Assembly: GCF_014191875.1 (NCBI RefSeq)
Contig: NZ_JACHXD010000008.1
Span: forward strand, 62,001 to 126,000
Source: Pseudoduganella violacea
Lineage (GTDB): Bacteria > Pseudomonadota > Gammaproteobacteria > Burkholderiales > Burkholderiaceae_D
Direction: 5' to 3'
Length of the DNA: 64,000 nt
Shown: piece after piece, positions 18,776 through 28,252 of the stretch
Position numbering within the stretch: the stretch's first letter is position 1
How the letters are laid out: every line of letters starts with the position of its first letter
Notes under the pieces: generated by a model
Database searches by the model: none
What the model was told of the DNA's origin: nothing
The model's input: the letters and a program-made list of their open reading frames with translations, nothing else
Program-made: the position numbers and the translations under genes

Positions 18776-18851
18776 TCCAGTCCTTCCTTTTACTTGAGTG
18801 AAGCAGCGCCGGTTGCCCGGCGCTGGTTAAACGCAAGACCTAAGCTTGAAC

Positions 18852-20192
18852 TCAAGCCTGCGCGGCGCTTCCCATCAGTTCGTCGAAGGCGATGTCTTTC
18901 GACGAAGATTTCGACAGGCCCAGCACGTAAGTAACGACGTTTTCTTCCAATACAAGGGCTTCCACTTCAGCCAGACGGCGGCGGTCGCTGTAGTAGTACT
19001 TCAGCACTTCGCGCGGGTCTTCGTAGCTTTGCGCGAAGTCTTCGATCTGCGCTTTCACCTGTTCAGGCGTGGCTTGCAGTTCGTTGTCGCCGACCAGTTT
19101 CGACAGGATCAGGCCCAGGCGCACGCGGCGCTCAGCTTTGTCCTGGAACAGTTCTGGTGGGAACGGCACGTCTTTCACGTTCATGCCGCGCGCAGCCATG
19201 TCCTGGCGGGTCATTTCGGCCAGGCGCTCGGTGTCCTGGGCGATCAGGGCTTGCGGCACGTCCAGGGTCGCGGTTTTCACCAGCGCTTCCATCACGGCTT
19301 CCTTGTTGCGTGCCTTGATGCGGCCGCTGACTTCGCGTTCCAGATTGACTTTGATGTCGTCGCGCATTTTAGCCAGGTCGCCATCGGCCACGCCCAGGGA
19401 CTTGGCGAACTCGGCGTCCACTTCCGGCAGGTGCGCCCATTCCAGCTGTTTCAGGGTGATGGTGAACGAGGCGGTTTTGCCGGCCACATCCTTGCCATGG
19501 TAGTCCTCAGGGAAAGCCAGCGGGAAGGTCTTGGACTCGCCCACTTTCAGGCCGATGGTGGCGGCTTCGAATTCCGGCAGCATGCGGCCTTCGCCCAGCA
19601 CGAAAGCGTAGTCGTCAGCTTTACCGCCTGGGAATTCCACGCCGTCGATGGAGCCGACGAAGTCCACGGTCACGCGGTCGCCGTTGGCGGCAATCGCCTC
19701 GCCACCGTCGCCGTGTTCGCCTTTTTCACCCTTGGTGTGGAAGTGCACGCGCTGTTTGCGCAGGATTTCGATGGTCTTGTCGATTTCGCTGTCGGTCACG
19801 GCCGATTTCACGGTTTCGACTTCCACTTTCGACAGGTCGCCGATTTCCACTTCCGGATAGATTTCGAAAGTAGCGTCGAAGGTCAGCTGGCCTTCTGGCG
19901 CGCCTTCTTTCGGCTCGATGCGCGGGAAACCAGCCACGCGCAGATTGTTCTCGTTGGCGGCGTCGTTGAAAGCGCGGCCCACTTTGTCATTCAGGACTTC
20001 AGTCTCGATTTGATAGCCGTATTGTGCAGCAACCATTTTCAGCGGCACTTTGCCTGGACGGAAGCCGGGAGCGCGTGCGCTGCGGGCTTGCACTTTCAGG
20101 CGCTTCTCCACTTCGGCGCGAACGTCCGACAGTGGGAAGGAAATCGTGAGACGGCGTTCGAGTTTGCCCAAGGTTTCGACAGCAGTTGCCAT
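18852..20192 (-). CDS. tig: Trigger factor, ribosome-associated chaperone and peptidyl-prolyl isomerase
   Basis: Trigger factor binds at the ribosomal exit tunnel and shields nascent chains. The 446-residue product starts [20 protein letters not shown] and has the ribosome-docking signature GFRPGKVP at residues 43-50, a FKBP-like isomerase domain around 155-245, and the C-terminal helical cradle. The start was placed at the ATG at 20192; an in-frame upstream start would run through the tRNA-Leu gene and is rejected. The tRNA-Leu 3' end lies 31 nt upstream, so tig is probably co-transcribed behind it. Confidence 0.97.
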   Translation of the reverse strand: MATAVETLGKLERRLTISFPLSDVRAEVEKRLKVQARSARAPGFRPGKVPLKMVAAQYGYQIETEVLNDKVGRAFNDAANENNLRVAGFPRIEPKEGAPEGQLTFDATFEIYPEVEIGDLSKVEVETVKSAVTDSEIDKTIEILRKQRVHFHTKGEKGEHGDGGEAIAANGDRVTVDFVGSIDGVEFPGGKADDYAFVLGEGRMLPEFEAATIGLKVGESKTFPLAFPEDYHGKDVAGKTASFTITLKQLEWAHLPEVDAEFAKSLGVADGDLAKMRDDIKVNLEREVSGRIKARNKEAVMEALVKTATLDVPQALIAQDTERLAEMTRQDMAARGMNVKDVPFPPELFQDKAERRVRLGLILSKLVGDNELQATPEQVKAQIEDFAQSYEDPREVLKYYYSDRRRLAEVEALVLEENVVTYVLGLSKSSSKDIAFDELMGSAAQA

Positions 20193-20223
20193 GTAAAAAT
20201 CGTCCAAAAAATTAGAATACTGT

Positions 20224-20310
20224 TGGTGCGAGGAGGGGGACTCGAACCCCCACACCATTGCTGGCGTCAGGACCTAAACCTGGTGCGTCTACCAATTTCG
20301 CCATCCTCGC
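20224..20310 (-). tRNA. tRNA-Leu(UAG)
   Basis: An 87-nt class II tRNA with encoded CCA: 5' GCGAGGATGGCGAAATTGG, anticodon loop TTTAGGT (anticodon TAG), a long variable arm, T-arm GGGGGTTCGAGTCCCCC and acceptor CCTCGCACCA. It sits immediately upstream of tig, a frequent placement in betaproteobacteria. Confidence 0.97.
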
Positions 20311-20322
20311 GCGTTTTTGCAC

Positions 20323-20362
20323 AAAAGCAAAGGGCGACCATTAAGTGAAAACGGGTCGCCCT
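20323..20362 (-). terminator. Hairpin between the RND operon and tRNA-Leu
   Basis: The stem AGGGCGACC/GGTCGCCCT (20331-20339 and 20354-20362) is followed on the minus strand by TTTGCTTTTG. It could terminate the RND efflux transcript, whose stop lies 145 nt upstream. If the tRNA-Leu promoter lies further upstream (a TAAAAT box is at 20400-20405), the hairpin would instead sit in the tRNA leader; the two readings cannot be separated here. Confidence 0.45.
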
Positions 20363-20507
20363 ATCCTGCAATCGCAGGAGCTTTCAACTTCAACGCGGTA
20401 TTTTACTGTTTTTTTCAGAGTGCGGTAGGGTTTTTTAACTTATGCACAACGAATGTGCAAACTCTTTTATTTCATCCCCGCCGCACGCCGTCCGTTTCAA
20501 CTCTTTT

Positions 20508-23500
20508 TCAAGTCTTTTCCACGCGGAACCAGGCCGCATATAAAGCTGGAAGGAACAATAAAGTCAGCGCCGTCGCCAAGACCAGGCCACCCATGATCGC
20601 CACCGCCATCGGTCCCCAGAATACGGAACGCGACAAGGGAATCATGGCCAGCGCCGCGGCGGCGGCCGTCAGCAGGATCGGACGACAGCGGCGCACCGCC
20701 GCCTCCACCACCGCATCCCACGGCGGCGTGCCGGCCTTGATGTCCTGCTCGATCTGGTCGACCAGGATCACCGAGTTACGGATGATCATGCCGAACAGCG
20801 CGATGATGCCGAGGTTGGCCACGAAGCCCAGCGGACGATGCAGCAGCAGCAAGGCGAAGGCCGCGCCGGCCACGCCCAGCGGGCCGGTGAGGAAGACCAG
20901 CATCGAGCGCGAGAAGCTGTGCAGCTGCAGCATCAGCAAGGTGAAGATGATGAAGATCGCCAGCGGCAGATTGGCCGAGATCGATTGTTCCGCCTCGCCG
21001 CTGTCCGACGCCGCGCCTTTCACGGTGATGCGGTAGCCGGCCGGCAGCTTGGCGCGCAGCTCGTCGAGCTTCGGATCGATCTGGTCCGACACGGTCGGCC
21101 CCTGGATGCCCTCCTTCACGTCCGACTGCACGGTGATGGCCCATTCGCGGCCCTGGCGCCAGACCACGCCCGGCTCCCACACGAAGTGCGCGCGCGCGAT
21201 CTGCGAGATCGTGATGGCCTTGCCGCTGGCCGTCGGCACGCTGGTATCGTTCAGCACCGAAATCGTCTTGCGTTCTTCCAGCGGCTGGCGCACCTGGATG
21301 TCGATCAGCTTATTGCCTTCTCGGTACTGGCCGACCTGGGTGCCGGACAGGATGGTGTTCGCCACCCGCATCACAGTCTGCGAAGTCACGCCCAGGGCGC
21401 GCATCTTGTCCTGGTCCAGGTCCAGGCGCAGCACCTTGACCGACTCGTTCCAGTTGTCGTTCACGCCGATGGTATTCGGGTTGGCGCGCATGACGTCCTT
21501 CACCTGGTCGGCGATGGCGCGCACCTTCTCCACCTCGGTGCCGGTGACGCGGAACTGCACTGGATACGGCACCGGCGGGCCGTTCGGCAGCAGCTTGACG
21601 CGGCCGCGCACTTCGGCGAAGTCGTTCTTGAATACTTCCTCGATCTTCTTGCGCAGCTCTTCGCGCGACTTCAGGTCCTTGGCCAGCACCACCATCTGCG
21701 ACACGTTCGATTGCGGGAATATCTGGTCCAGCGGCAGATAGAAGCGCGGGCTGCCCGTGCCCACATAACTGGTCACGCTTTCCACGCCGGCCTGCTTGCT
21801 GATGAAGGCTTCGAACTTCTTCACCTGGATTTCATTGGCGGCGAAAGCCGTGCCTTCGGGCGACCACATCTCCACCATCAGTTCGGGGCGGCTGGAATCG
21901 GGGAAGAACTGCTTCTCGATGAAATTGAAACCGTAGACCCCAAGCGCGAAGATCGCGATGGTAGCGGCGATGGTGGTCTTGCGCCAGGTGACGCACCAGT
22001 TCACCAGCCTGCGGAAGCGCTGGTAGCCGGGGCCGTCGAACACATCGTGGCCATGTTCGCCTTCGGCATGCGGCTTCACTTTCAGCAGCACATAACCGAT
22101 ATACGGCGTGAACACCACGGCCACCACCCAGGACATGATCAGCGCAATCGCGTTCACCGAGAACAGCGAGAAGGTGTATTCGCCGGCGGCCGACTTGGCC
22201 AGGCCGATGGGCAGGAAGCCCGCCACGGTGATCAGGGTGCCGGTCAGCATCGGCATCGCGGTCGAGGTATAGGCGAAGGTCGCGGCATCGAAGCGCGAGA
22301 AGCCCTCTTCCATTTTGCGCACCATCATTTCGACGGCGATGATGGCGTCATCCACCAGCAGGCCCAGCGCGATGATCAGGGCGCCCAGCGAAATCTTGTG
22401 CAGGTCGATGTCGAGCATGCGCATGAAGAGGAAGGTCACGGCCAGCACCAGCGGGATGGTCAGCGCCACCACCAGGCCGGGACGCACGTCCAGGCGCAGC
22501 TTGGGTTTGGTATGCAGGCCGAGCGCGACGAAACTCACCGCCAGCACGATCAGCACGGCCTCGATCAGGGTGTGCACGAACTCGCCCACCGACCCCTTGA
22601 CGGCCGCCGGCTGGTTCGACACGCGATCGAGCTCGATGCCGACCGGCAGCTTGCCCTTCAGTTCAGCCACGGTTTTTTCGAGATCCTTGCCCATCTCGAT
22701 GATATTGCCGCCCTTCTCCATCGAGATGCCCAGGCCGATTACTTCCTTGCCGTTGAAGCGCATCTTTTCATGCGGCGGGTCCTGGTATTCGCGCTTGACG
22801 GTGGCGAAGTCGCCCAGGCGGAAAGTGGTGTTATTAGCGCGCAGTTCCAGGTCTTCCAGGTCCTTGATGGACTTCAGGGCGCCGGTCACGCGCACTTGCA
22901 GATTGTCGGTCGGCGTCACCAGCAGGCCGCTGGATTCGACCGCGTTCTGCGTGGCGATCTGGTTCACGATCTGCTCGAAAGGAATGCCCAACTGGGCGAA
23001 CTTCTTGTGCGAGAACTCGATATTGACCTTCTCGTCCTGCACGCCGAACAGCTCGACCTTGGACACGCGCGCCACGCCCAGCAGCTGCTGGCGCACGAAG
23101 TCGGCGTAGTCCTTCATCTCGGCATAGGTGAAGCCGTCGCCCGAGAGCGCGATGATGGAACCGTAGGTGTCGCCGAATTCATCGTTGAAGAAGGGGCCGA
23201 CCACGCCTTGCGGCAGGGTGCCGCGGATATCGCCGATCTTTTTTCGCACCTGGTACCAGGCCGCCGCCGTTTCCTTGGGCGGCGCCGATTCGCGCAGCTC
23301 CAGCATGATCAGCGCTTCGCCCGGCTTGGAATAGCTCTTGATCTCGTCGATGTACGGGGTTTCCTGGAGTTTTTTCTCCAGCTTGTCCGTCACCTGCTCG
23401 GCCACCTGCAAGGCCGTGGCGCCCGGCCACTTGGCGCTCACCACCATCACACGGAAGGTGAACGGCGGGTCTTCATCCTGGCCCAGATTGGCGTAGCTCA

Positions 23501-23591
23501 GCATGCCGCCGATCAGCAGCACGGCGATCAGGTAGCGCGTCAGCGGGATATGCTCCAGCGCCCAGCGCGAGAGATTGAATCCGTCCTTCAT
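20508..23591 (-). CDS. RND-family efflux transporter, inner-membrane permease
   Basis: This 1,027-residue protein of the AcrB/HAE1 type couples proton entry to drug or metabolite export as a trimer. It has the expected layout: TM1 near the N-terminus (YLIAVLLIGGMLSYANLG), a large porter domain, TM2-6, a second porter domain, then TM8-12. The proton-relay Asp pair is kept in LGLLVDDAIIAVEMM of TM4. Its start overlaps the end of the adaptor gene by 4 nt, so the pair is coupled. No outer-membrane TolC-like channel gene is present, so it must borrow one. Substrates cannot be predicted. It ends before tRNA-Leu. Confidence 0.93.
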   Translation of the reverse strand: MKDGFNLSRWALEHIPLTRYLIAVLLIGGMLSYANLGQDEDPPFTFRVMVVSAKWPGATALQVAEQVTDKLEKKLQETPYIDEIKSYSKPGEALIMLELRESAPPKETAAAWYQVRKKIGDIRGTLPQGVVGPFFNDEFGDTYGSIIALSGDGFTYAEMKDYADFVRQQLLGVARVSKVELFGVQDEKVNIEFSHKKFAQLGIPFEQIVNQIATQNAVESSGLLVTPTDNLQVRVTGALKSIKDLEDLELRANNTTFRLGDFATVKREYQDPPHEKMRFNGKEVIGLGISMEKGGNIIEMGKDLEKTVAELKGKLPVGIELDRVSNQPAAVKGSVGEFVHTLIEAVLIVLAVSFVALGLHTKPKLRLDVRPGLVVALTIPLVLAVTFLFMRMLDIDLHKISLGALIIALGLLVDDAIIAVEMMVRKMEEGFSRFDAATFAYTSTAMPMLTGTLITVAGFLPIGLAKSAAGEYTFSLFSVNAIALIMSWVVAVVFTPYIGYVLLKVKPHAEGEHGHDVFDGPGYQRFRRLVNWCVTWRKTTIAATIAIFALGVYGFNFIEKQFFPDSSRPELMVEMWSPEGTAFAANEIQVKKFEAFISKQAGVESVTSYVGTGSPRFYLPLDQIFPQSNVSQMVVLAKDLKSREELRKKIEEVFKNDFAEVRGRVKLLPNGPPVPYPVQFRVTGTEVEKVRAIADQVKDVMRANPNTIGVNDNWNESVKVLRLDLDQDKMRALGVTSQTVMRVANTILSGTQVGQYREGNKLIDIQVRQPLEERKTISVLNDTSVPTASGKAITISQIARAHFVWEPGVVWRQGREWAITVQSDVKEGIQGPTVSDQIDPKLDELRAKLPAGYRITVKGAASDSGEAEQSISANLPLAIFIIFTLLMLQLHSFSRSMLVFLTGPLGVAGAAFALLLLHRPLGFVANLGIIALFGMIIRNSVILVDQIEQDIKAGTPPWDAVVEAAVRRCRPILLTAAAAALAMIPLSRSVFWGPMAVAIMGGLVLATALTLLFLPALYAAWFRVEKT

Positions 23592-24742
23592 TTCGACGCT
23601 CCCGCCACGGCCTTAGTATTCGGCTGCGGCTGCGGCTGCGCCTTCTGCTGCGCCGGCTCGGCGTCCAGCACTTTGACTTTCTGGCCCGGTTTCAGCAGGT
23701 GCACGCCCGCCGTCACCACTTGCTGGCCGGCCTTGACGCCGCTGTTCAGCACCAGCTCATTGCCGGCCGCGCCGCCCACCGTCACCGGCACCAGCTTGAC
23801 CGCGCCGTTTTCCACCACCCACACCGAGGTGGCGGATTTTTCATGGAACAGGGCCGTCAGCGGCACCTTGATCTGCGGCGCCGGCGTCTTCGACGCGAAC
23901 TGCACCGAGGCCGTCATGCCCAGCTTGGCGTCGGCCATGCTCGGCGGGATCGTGACCTTGAAGGTATAGGTGCGGGTGGCGGGATCGGCCACCGGCGACA
24001 CTTCGCGGATCTTGCCCGGCGCCGCTTCGTTCGGATTGGCCCACAGGCGCACCTGCACGTCCTCGATCTTGCGCAGCACGTCGACCTTGTCTTCCGGCAC
24101 GCCGATCACGATTTCCTTCTCGCCCGACTTGGCCACGCGCACCACCGGCGTGCCGGGGGCGACCACCTGCCCCACTTCGGCATCGACCGCCGTCACCACG
24201 CCGTCGATATCGGCTTCCAGCGTCGAGTAGCCGGTCTGGTTGGCCTGGCCGGCCAGCACCGCCTTGGATGAATCGACCGTGGCTTCGGCCGCCTTGTAGG
24301 CCGAGCTCTTGGAGTCGAGGATGGCCTGGCTGACGAAATTCTTTTCGCGCAATTCCTGATAGCGCTTCAATTCGGCCAGCGCGAAATCGCGGTTGGTTTC
24401 GGCCGCGCGCAGGCTGGCCATGGCCTGGGTCTGGGCCAGCCGCAAATCCTGCGGGTCGAGCTGCATCAGCACCTGGCCGCGTTTGACCGGGGTGCCGACA
24501 TCGACCTTGCGCGAAATGATCTTGCCGCCGACGCGGAAGCCCAGGCGCGATTCGACGCGCGGGCGCACCTCGCCGGAGAACTCGGCGTTCACGTCGACAT
24601 CGCTGCTTTGCAGGACGATGGCGCGCACCGGCCGGATATCTTCCGTCTTTTCAGCGGGCTTGGAGCAGGCGGCCAGCAGAACTGCCGCTGCGGCCATCGC
24701 CGTCAATGAGAGGGGGTGAGGCATTTTTTTCAGGGAATACAC
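23588..24742 (-). CDS. RND efflux periplasmic adaptor (membrane fusion protein), lipoprotein
   Basis: This 384-residue adaptor links the permease to an outer-membrane channel. It has a lipoprotein signal with lipobox LLAAC (Cys26), the lipoyl halves around GGKIISRKVDVGTPVKRGQVL and DGVVTAVDAEVGQVVAPGTP, a short alpha-helical hairpin between them, and a beta-barrel region. The tail is rich in Gln and Pro. The ATG at 24742 is used; MPHPLSLTAM six codons later is also possible. It is the first gene of the two-gene efflux operon, with a good promoter and dyad about 70-130 nt upstream. It is divergent from the squalene operon. Confidence 0.92.
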   Translation of the reverse strand: MYSLKKMPHPLSLTAMAAAAVLLAACSKPAEKTEDIRPVRAIVLQSSDVDVNAEFSGEVRPRVESRLGFRVGGKIISRKVDVGTPVKRGQVLMQLDPQDLRLAQTQAMASLRAAETNRDFALAELKRYQELREKNFVSQAILDSKSSAYKAAEATVDSSKAVLAGQANQTGYSTLEADIDGVVTAVDAEVGQVVAPGTPVVRVAKSGEKEIVIGVPEDKVDVLRKIEDVQVRLWANPNEAAPGKIREVSPVADPATRTYTFKVTIPPSMADAKLGMTASVQFASKTPAPQIKVPLTALFHEKSATSVWVVENGAVKLVPVTVGGAAGNELVLNSGVKAGQQVVTAGVHLLKPGQKVKVLDAEPAQQKAQPQPQPNTKAVAGASK

Positions 24743-24814
24743 GGTAATTTCCTTTACTATGCGGGCAGCTTGAATTGCAACGATAACAAATCGCCACTAT
24801 TATTGCGTCTTGGA

Positions 24815-24869
24815 ACTAACTGACTTTCCGTTTAGTAAAAAATTATAGCCGGGTCAACTCCATTTGCAA
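24815..24869 (-). promoter_or_regulatory. Promoter of the RND operon with an overlapping operator-like dyad
   Basis: On the minus strand a TTGCAA -35 (24869-24864), a 16-nt spacer and a perfect TATAAT -10 (24847-24842) are seen. Just downstream, across the expected +1, is a 22-bp imperfect dyad with ACTAA/TTAGT ends (24815-24836; on the minus strand ACTAAACGGAAAGTCAGTTAGT spans these positions, read in two halves). Such dyads are typical binding sites of TetR/AcrR-type repressors, but no regulator gene is adjacent. Confidence 0.55.
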
Positions 24870-24904
24870 ATGACTTTCGCGTCATTAACTTAAAAAACTT
24901 CTCT

Positions 24905-25714
24905 ATGCCTGTTGACCACTACGAGAACTTTCCTGTCGCTTCCATCCTGATGCCGTCGCGGCTGCGGCCCGCGGTGGAAGCCATCTACGCCTTCGCCCGC
25001 AGCGCCGACGATCTGGCCGACGAAGGCGACGCCACGCCCGAGCAGCGCATCGCCGCGCTGGCAGCCTATGAAGCTGCGCTGGGCCGCATCGGCCGCGACG
25101 AAGCCGGGCTGGAGCCGCTGTTCGCGCGCCTGGCCGGCGCCGTCCACGCCCACGCCCTGCCCCTGCAACCGTTTTACGACCTGCTGTCGGCCTTCAAGCA
25201 GGACATCACGGTGACGCGCTACGCCACCTATGACAGCCTGCTCGACTATTGCGCGCGCTCGGCCAATCCGGTCGGCACGCTGATGCTGCACCTGTACGAC
25301 GCGGCCGACGACGATAATCTACGCGATTCCGCCGCAATCTGCTCGGCCTTACAGATCATCAACTTCCTGCAGGATGTCGCCATCGATATGCAGAAGGAAC
25401 GCATCTACCTGCCGCTGGAAGACCTGACGCGCTTCGCCGTCTCACCTGCCCACCTGGACCGCAAGGACAACCAGGCCAAGTGGCGCCAGCTGATGGCTTT
25501 CGAGGTGGAGCGGGCGCGCGCGCTGATGCTGTCCGGCGCGCCGCTGGCCAAGCGCCTCAAGGGCCGCATCGGCTTCGAACTGCGCCTGGTGATCCAGGGC
25601 GGCCTGCGCATCCTGGAAGCGATCGAGGCGGTGGAATACGATGTCTTCCGGCGCCGTCCCAAGCTGGAAAAACGCGACTGGATCAAAGTTTTCTGGCGCG
25701 CCCTTCGGATGTGA
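24905..25714 (+). CDS. hpnC: Hydroxysqualene synthase, squalene/phytoene synthase family
   Basis: HpnC converts presqualene diphosphate to hydroxysqualene, the middle step of the three-enzyme bacterial squalene route. The 269-residue product has the trans-prenyltransferase fold with the first Asp-rich motif SADDLADEGD (about 33-42) and the second region FLQDVAIDMQKERIYLP. It begins MPVDHYENFPVAS, typical of HpnC, where VDHYENFPVAS-like starts are common. It is the first gene of hpnCDE. It is separated from hpnD by 55 nt and is divergent from the efflux operon. Confidence 0.92.
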   Translation: MPVDHYENFPVASILMPSRLRPAVEAIYAFARSADDLADEGDATPEQRIAALAAYEAALGRIGRDEAGLEPLFARLAGAVHAHALPLQPFYDLLSAFKQDITVTRYATYDSLLDYCARSANPVGTLMLHLYDAADDDNLRDSAAICSALQIINFLQDVAIDMQKERIYLPLEDLTRFAVSPAHLDRKDNQAKWRQLMAFEVERARALMLSGAPLAKRLKGRIGFELRLVIQGGLRILEAIEAVEYDVFRRRPKLEKRDWIKVFWRALRM

Positions 25715-25769
25715 GGGTGCTTAGCTATACAATGGCGGCTTCGACAGCCAGAACCTTGTCTTTTTAGCC

Positions 25770-26603
25770 ATGTCCCCCGACGAATATTGCCAACAGAAGG
25801 CCGCACAAAGCGGCTCCAGTTTCTACTACAGCTTCCTGTTCCTGCCGCCGGAGCGGCGCCGTGCCATCACCGCGCTGTACGCTTTCTGCCGCGAAGTGGA
25901 CGATACGGTGGACGAATGCAGCGACGAATCGCTGGCGCGCGTGAAGCTGGGCTGGTGGCGCAAGGAAATCGCCGGCATGTACGAAGGCCAGCACACCCAC
26001 CCGGTGACGCAGGCGCTGCAGCCGCATCTGCGCACCTACGACCTGAAACAGGAGCATCTGCAAGCCATCATCGACGGCATGGAGATGGACTTGAACCAGA
26101 CCCGCTACCTGGACTATGCCGGCATGAGCAAATACTGCTGGCATGTGGCGAGCGTGGTGGGCATCCTGTCGGCCAGCATTTTCGGCGCCACGCGGCCGGA
26201 AACCCTGCAGTACGCGGAAAAGCTGGGCCATGCCTTCCAGCTCACGAATATCATCCGCGACGTCGGCGAAGATGCGCGCAAGGGCCGCATCTACCTGCCC
26301 GTCAACGAGCTGCAGCAGTTCAATGTGACGGCGGCCGACCTGCTCAATGCGCGCCACACCGAGAACTTCGTCAAGCTGATGGAATTCCAGACGGCGCGCG
26401 CCCAGCAAGCCTATGACGAAGCCTTCGCCCTGCTGCCGAAAGAAGACCGGCGCGCCCAGCGTCCCGGCCTGATCATGGCGGCCATCTACCGCACCCTGCT
26501 CAAGGAAATCCAGGACGACGGCTACCATGTGCTGAGCCAGCGCATCTCGCTGACGCCGATCCGCAAGCTGTGGCTGGCCTGGAAGACCTGGGTCCGTGGC
26601 TAA
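25770..26603 (+). CDS. hpnD: Presqualene diphosphate synthase
   Basis: HpnD condenses two farnesyl diphosphates to presqualene diphosphate. The 277-residue protein shows the SSFYYSFLFLPPERRRAITA start region, the first Asp motif REVDDTVDE (about 48-56) and the second NIIRDVGEDARKGRIYLP, both intact. It starts MSPDEYCQQKAAQSG. Its last codons overlap the hpnE start by 8 nt, indicating translational coupling. It is paired with HpnC, from which it differs in keeping the fuller second DxxxD motif. Confidence 0.93.
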   Translation: MSPDEYCQQKAAQSGSSFYYSFLFLPPERRRAITALYAFCREVDDTVDECSDESLARVKLGWWRKEIAGMYEGQHTHPVTQALQPHLRTYDLKQEHLQAIIDGMEMDLNQTRYLDYAGMSKYCWHVASVVGILSASIFGATRPETLQYAEKLGHAFQLTNIIRDVGEDARKGRIYLPVNELQQFNVTAADLLNARHTENFVKLMEFQTARAQQAYDEAFALLPKEDRRAQRPGLIMAAIYRTLLKEIQDDGYHVLSQRISLTPIRKLWLAWKTWVRG

Positions 26604-27969
26604 GCCGCAGCGCAAAACCGTCGCCGTCATCGGCGGCGGCTGGGCCGGCTGCGCGGCGGCCATGGAGCTGGCGCGCGCCGGCGTGCAAGTCACGCTGTTC
26701 GAAGCGGGCCGCATCCTGGGCGGGCGCGCGCGCCGTGTCGCCACCGACCGCCGCGAACTCGATAACGGCCAGCACATCCTGCTGGGCGCCTACAGCGAAT
26801 CGCTGCGCCTGATGAAACTGGCCGGCGTCGATACCGGCCAAGCCTTGCTCAGGGCGCCGCTGCAGATGCGCTACCCGGCCGATTCGGACGGCATGGACTT
26901 CGTCGCGCCCAACCTGCCCCTGCCCGCCCCGCTGCACCTGCTGACCGCCCTGCTGTGCGCCAAGGGCTTGCAGCGCGAGGACAAGCTGGCCTTGGCGCGC
27001 TTCTCCACCACGGCGCGCTGGATGGGCTGGCGGCTGGACGTCGATTGCAGCGTCAGCGAACTGCTGGAGCGCTTCGACCAGACCCCGCGCCTGATCCGCC
27101 TGATGTGGCGCCCCCTGTGCCTGGCGGCCCTGAACACGCCACCGGAGCGCGCTTCGGCGCGCATCTTCCTGAATGTGCTGCGCGACAGCCTGGGCGCGCG
27201 CCGCGCCGCCTCCGACATGCTGCTGCCGCGCGCCGACCTGTCCGCGCTGTTCCCGCAAGCGGCCGCGCGCTATATCGAAGCGCATGGCGGCAGCGTGCGC
27301 AGTGGCGCCAAGGTGGCCGCCATCCGGCCCGGCGAAACGGCCCAAGGCCAGCAATGGGCGCTGGAAGCAAATGGTTCAGCCGTGGGCGGCAACTGGACCG
27401 CCTGGTTCGACGGCGTGGTGCTGGCCTGCGCGCCGGGCGCCTCGGCCGTCCTGCTCAACCAGCTGCCCGCCGCCGCCGGGCTGACCGCCCAGCTCACCGC
27501 TTTCGAAGCGGAAGCCATCACCACCTGCTATCTGCAATACAGCCCGGATACCCGCCTGGCCCTGCCCTTTTATGCCCTGGCCGAGGACGTGCATAACCAC
27601 GCCTGGGGCCAATTCGTCTTCGACCGCGGCCAGCTCGACGCCAGCCAGGCCGGCTTGCTGGCCGTCGTCATCAGCGCCTCGGCCGAGGTGGCGGCCCAGG
27701 GCCAGGATTTGCTGGCCGAGGCGGTCGCCGTCCAGCTGGCGGTGGCGTTCCAGCGCCCGGAACTGGGCCGGCCCGAGTGGTTCAAGCTGATCACCGAGAA
27801 GCGCGCCACCTATGCCTGCACGCCCGGCCTGCAGCGCCCGGCCAACGCCACCGCGCTGCCGGGACTGGTGCTGGCTGGCGACTACACGGCCGGCGACTAT
27901 CCCGCCACCCTGGAAATGGCGGTGCGCAGCGGCGTGGCGGCCGCCAGATTGCTGGTCAAGGGCGGCTGA
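26596..27969 (+). CDS. hpnE: Hydroxysqualene dehydroxylase (FAD-dependent)
   Basis: HpnE reduces hydroxysqualene to squalene, completing the HpnCDE route. The 457-residue flavoprotein of the amine-oxidase/phytoene-desaturase fold starts with the FAD-binding motif VIGGGWAGCAAAMELA, followed by GRILGGRARR and DNGQHILLGAY, and ends with LVLAGDYTAGDYPATLEMAVRSG split over the FAD C-terminal motif. It overlaps hpnD by 8 nt. Normally a squalene-hopene cyclase gene follows or lies near; here the next genes are an unrelated envelope cassette. Confidence 0.93.
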   Translation: MAKPQRKTVAVIGGGWAGCAAAMELARAGVQVTLFEAGRILGGRARRVATDRRELDNGQHILLGAYSESLRLMKLAGVDTGQALLRAPLQMRYPADSDGMDFVAPNLPLPAPLHLLTALLCAKGLQREDKLALARFSTTARWMGWRLDVDCSVSELLERFDQTPRLIRLMWRPLCLAALNTPPERASARIFLNVLRDSLGARRAASDMLLPRADLSALFPQAAARYIEAHGGSVRSGAKVAAIRPGETAQGQQWALEANGSAVGGNWTAWFDGVVLACAPGASAVLLNQLPAAAGLTAQLTAFEAEAITTCYLQYSPDTRLALPFYALAEDVHNHAWGQFVFDRGQLDASQAGLLAVVISASAEVAAQGQDLLAEAVAVQLAVAFQRPELGRPEWFKLITEKRATYACTPGLQRPANATALPGLVLAGDYTAGDYPATLEMAVRSGVAAARLLVKGG

Positions 27970-28108
27970 AGGGTGCGCCGGCCTGTTCCGGCTATCCCCC
28001 GCATATGTCGCCTGCCCCGCCAATTTTGCAGCCTGTCGCACACCGATGGCCCGGCAGCGCCCCATTGCGTACAGTTTCATCATAGATAAAACGCTTTGGG
28101 GAATGAAA

Positions 28109-28240
28109 ATGAAAACAGGTATTAGCACGCTCGTAGTCCTACTGCTGGTCGTCGCCAGCACGGTGGCGATCGTGGAATTCGACGAATTAACCAGTGCGCC
28201 GGGCGTGACCCTGGTCCAGACCGCGGCGCTGATCAATTAA
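28109..28240 (+). CDS. Small membrane peptide of unknown function (about 43 residues)
   Basis: A short frame encodes MKTGISTLVVLLLVVAS followed by TVAIVEFDELTSAPGVT and a short tail: one hydrophobic segment (about residues 6-22) and an acidic outer part. A GGGGA Shine-Dalgarno-like run sits 7 nt before the ATG at 28109. An ATG at 28103 would add two residues but is too close to that run. It ends 12 nt before the HAAS-like membrane protein gene, with which it probably forms an operon. No homologue is recognised. Its place, ribosome site and hydrophobic segment support it as a real gene. Confidence 0.55.
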   Translation: MKTGISTLVVLLLVVASTVAIVEFDELTSAPGVTLVQTAALIN

Positions 28241-28252
28241 GCGGGAGCGAGC

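Noticed and set aside
20193..20258. 22-residue N-terminal extension of trigger factor
   Set aside because: It would be translated through the 3' part of tRNA-Leu; the family start is at 20192.
20838..23969. 1,043-residue open frame antisense to the RND permease and adaptor
   Set aside because: Same GC-driven shadow effect; the composition is very rich in His, Gln and Arg, and the opposite strand carries clear RND genes.
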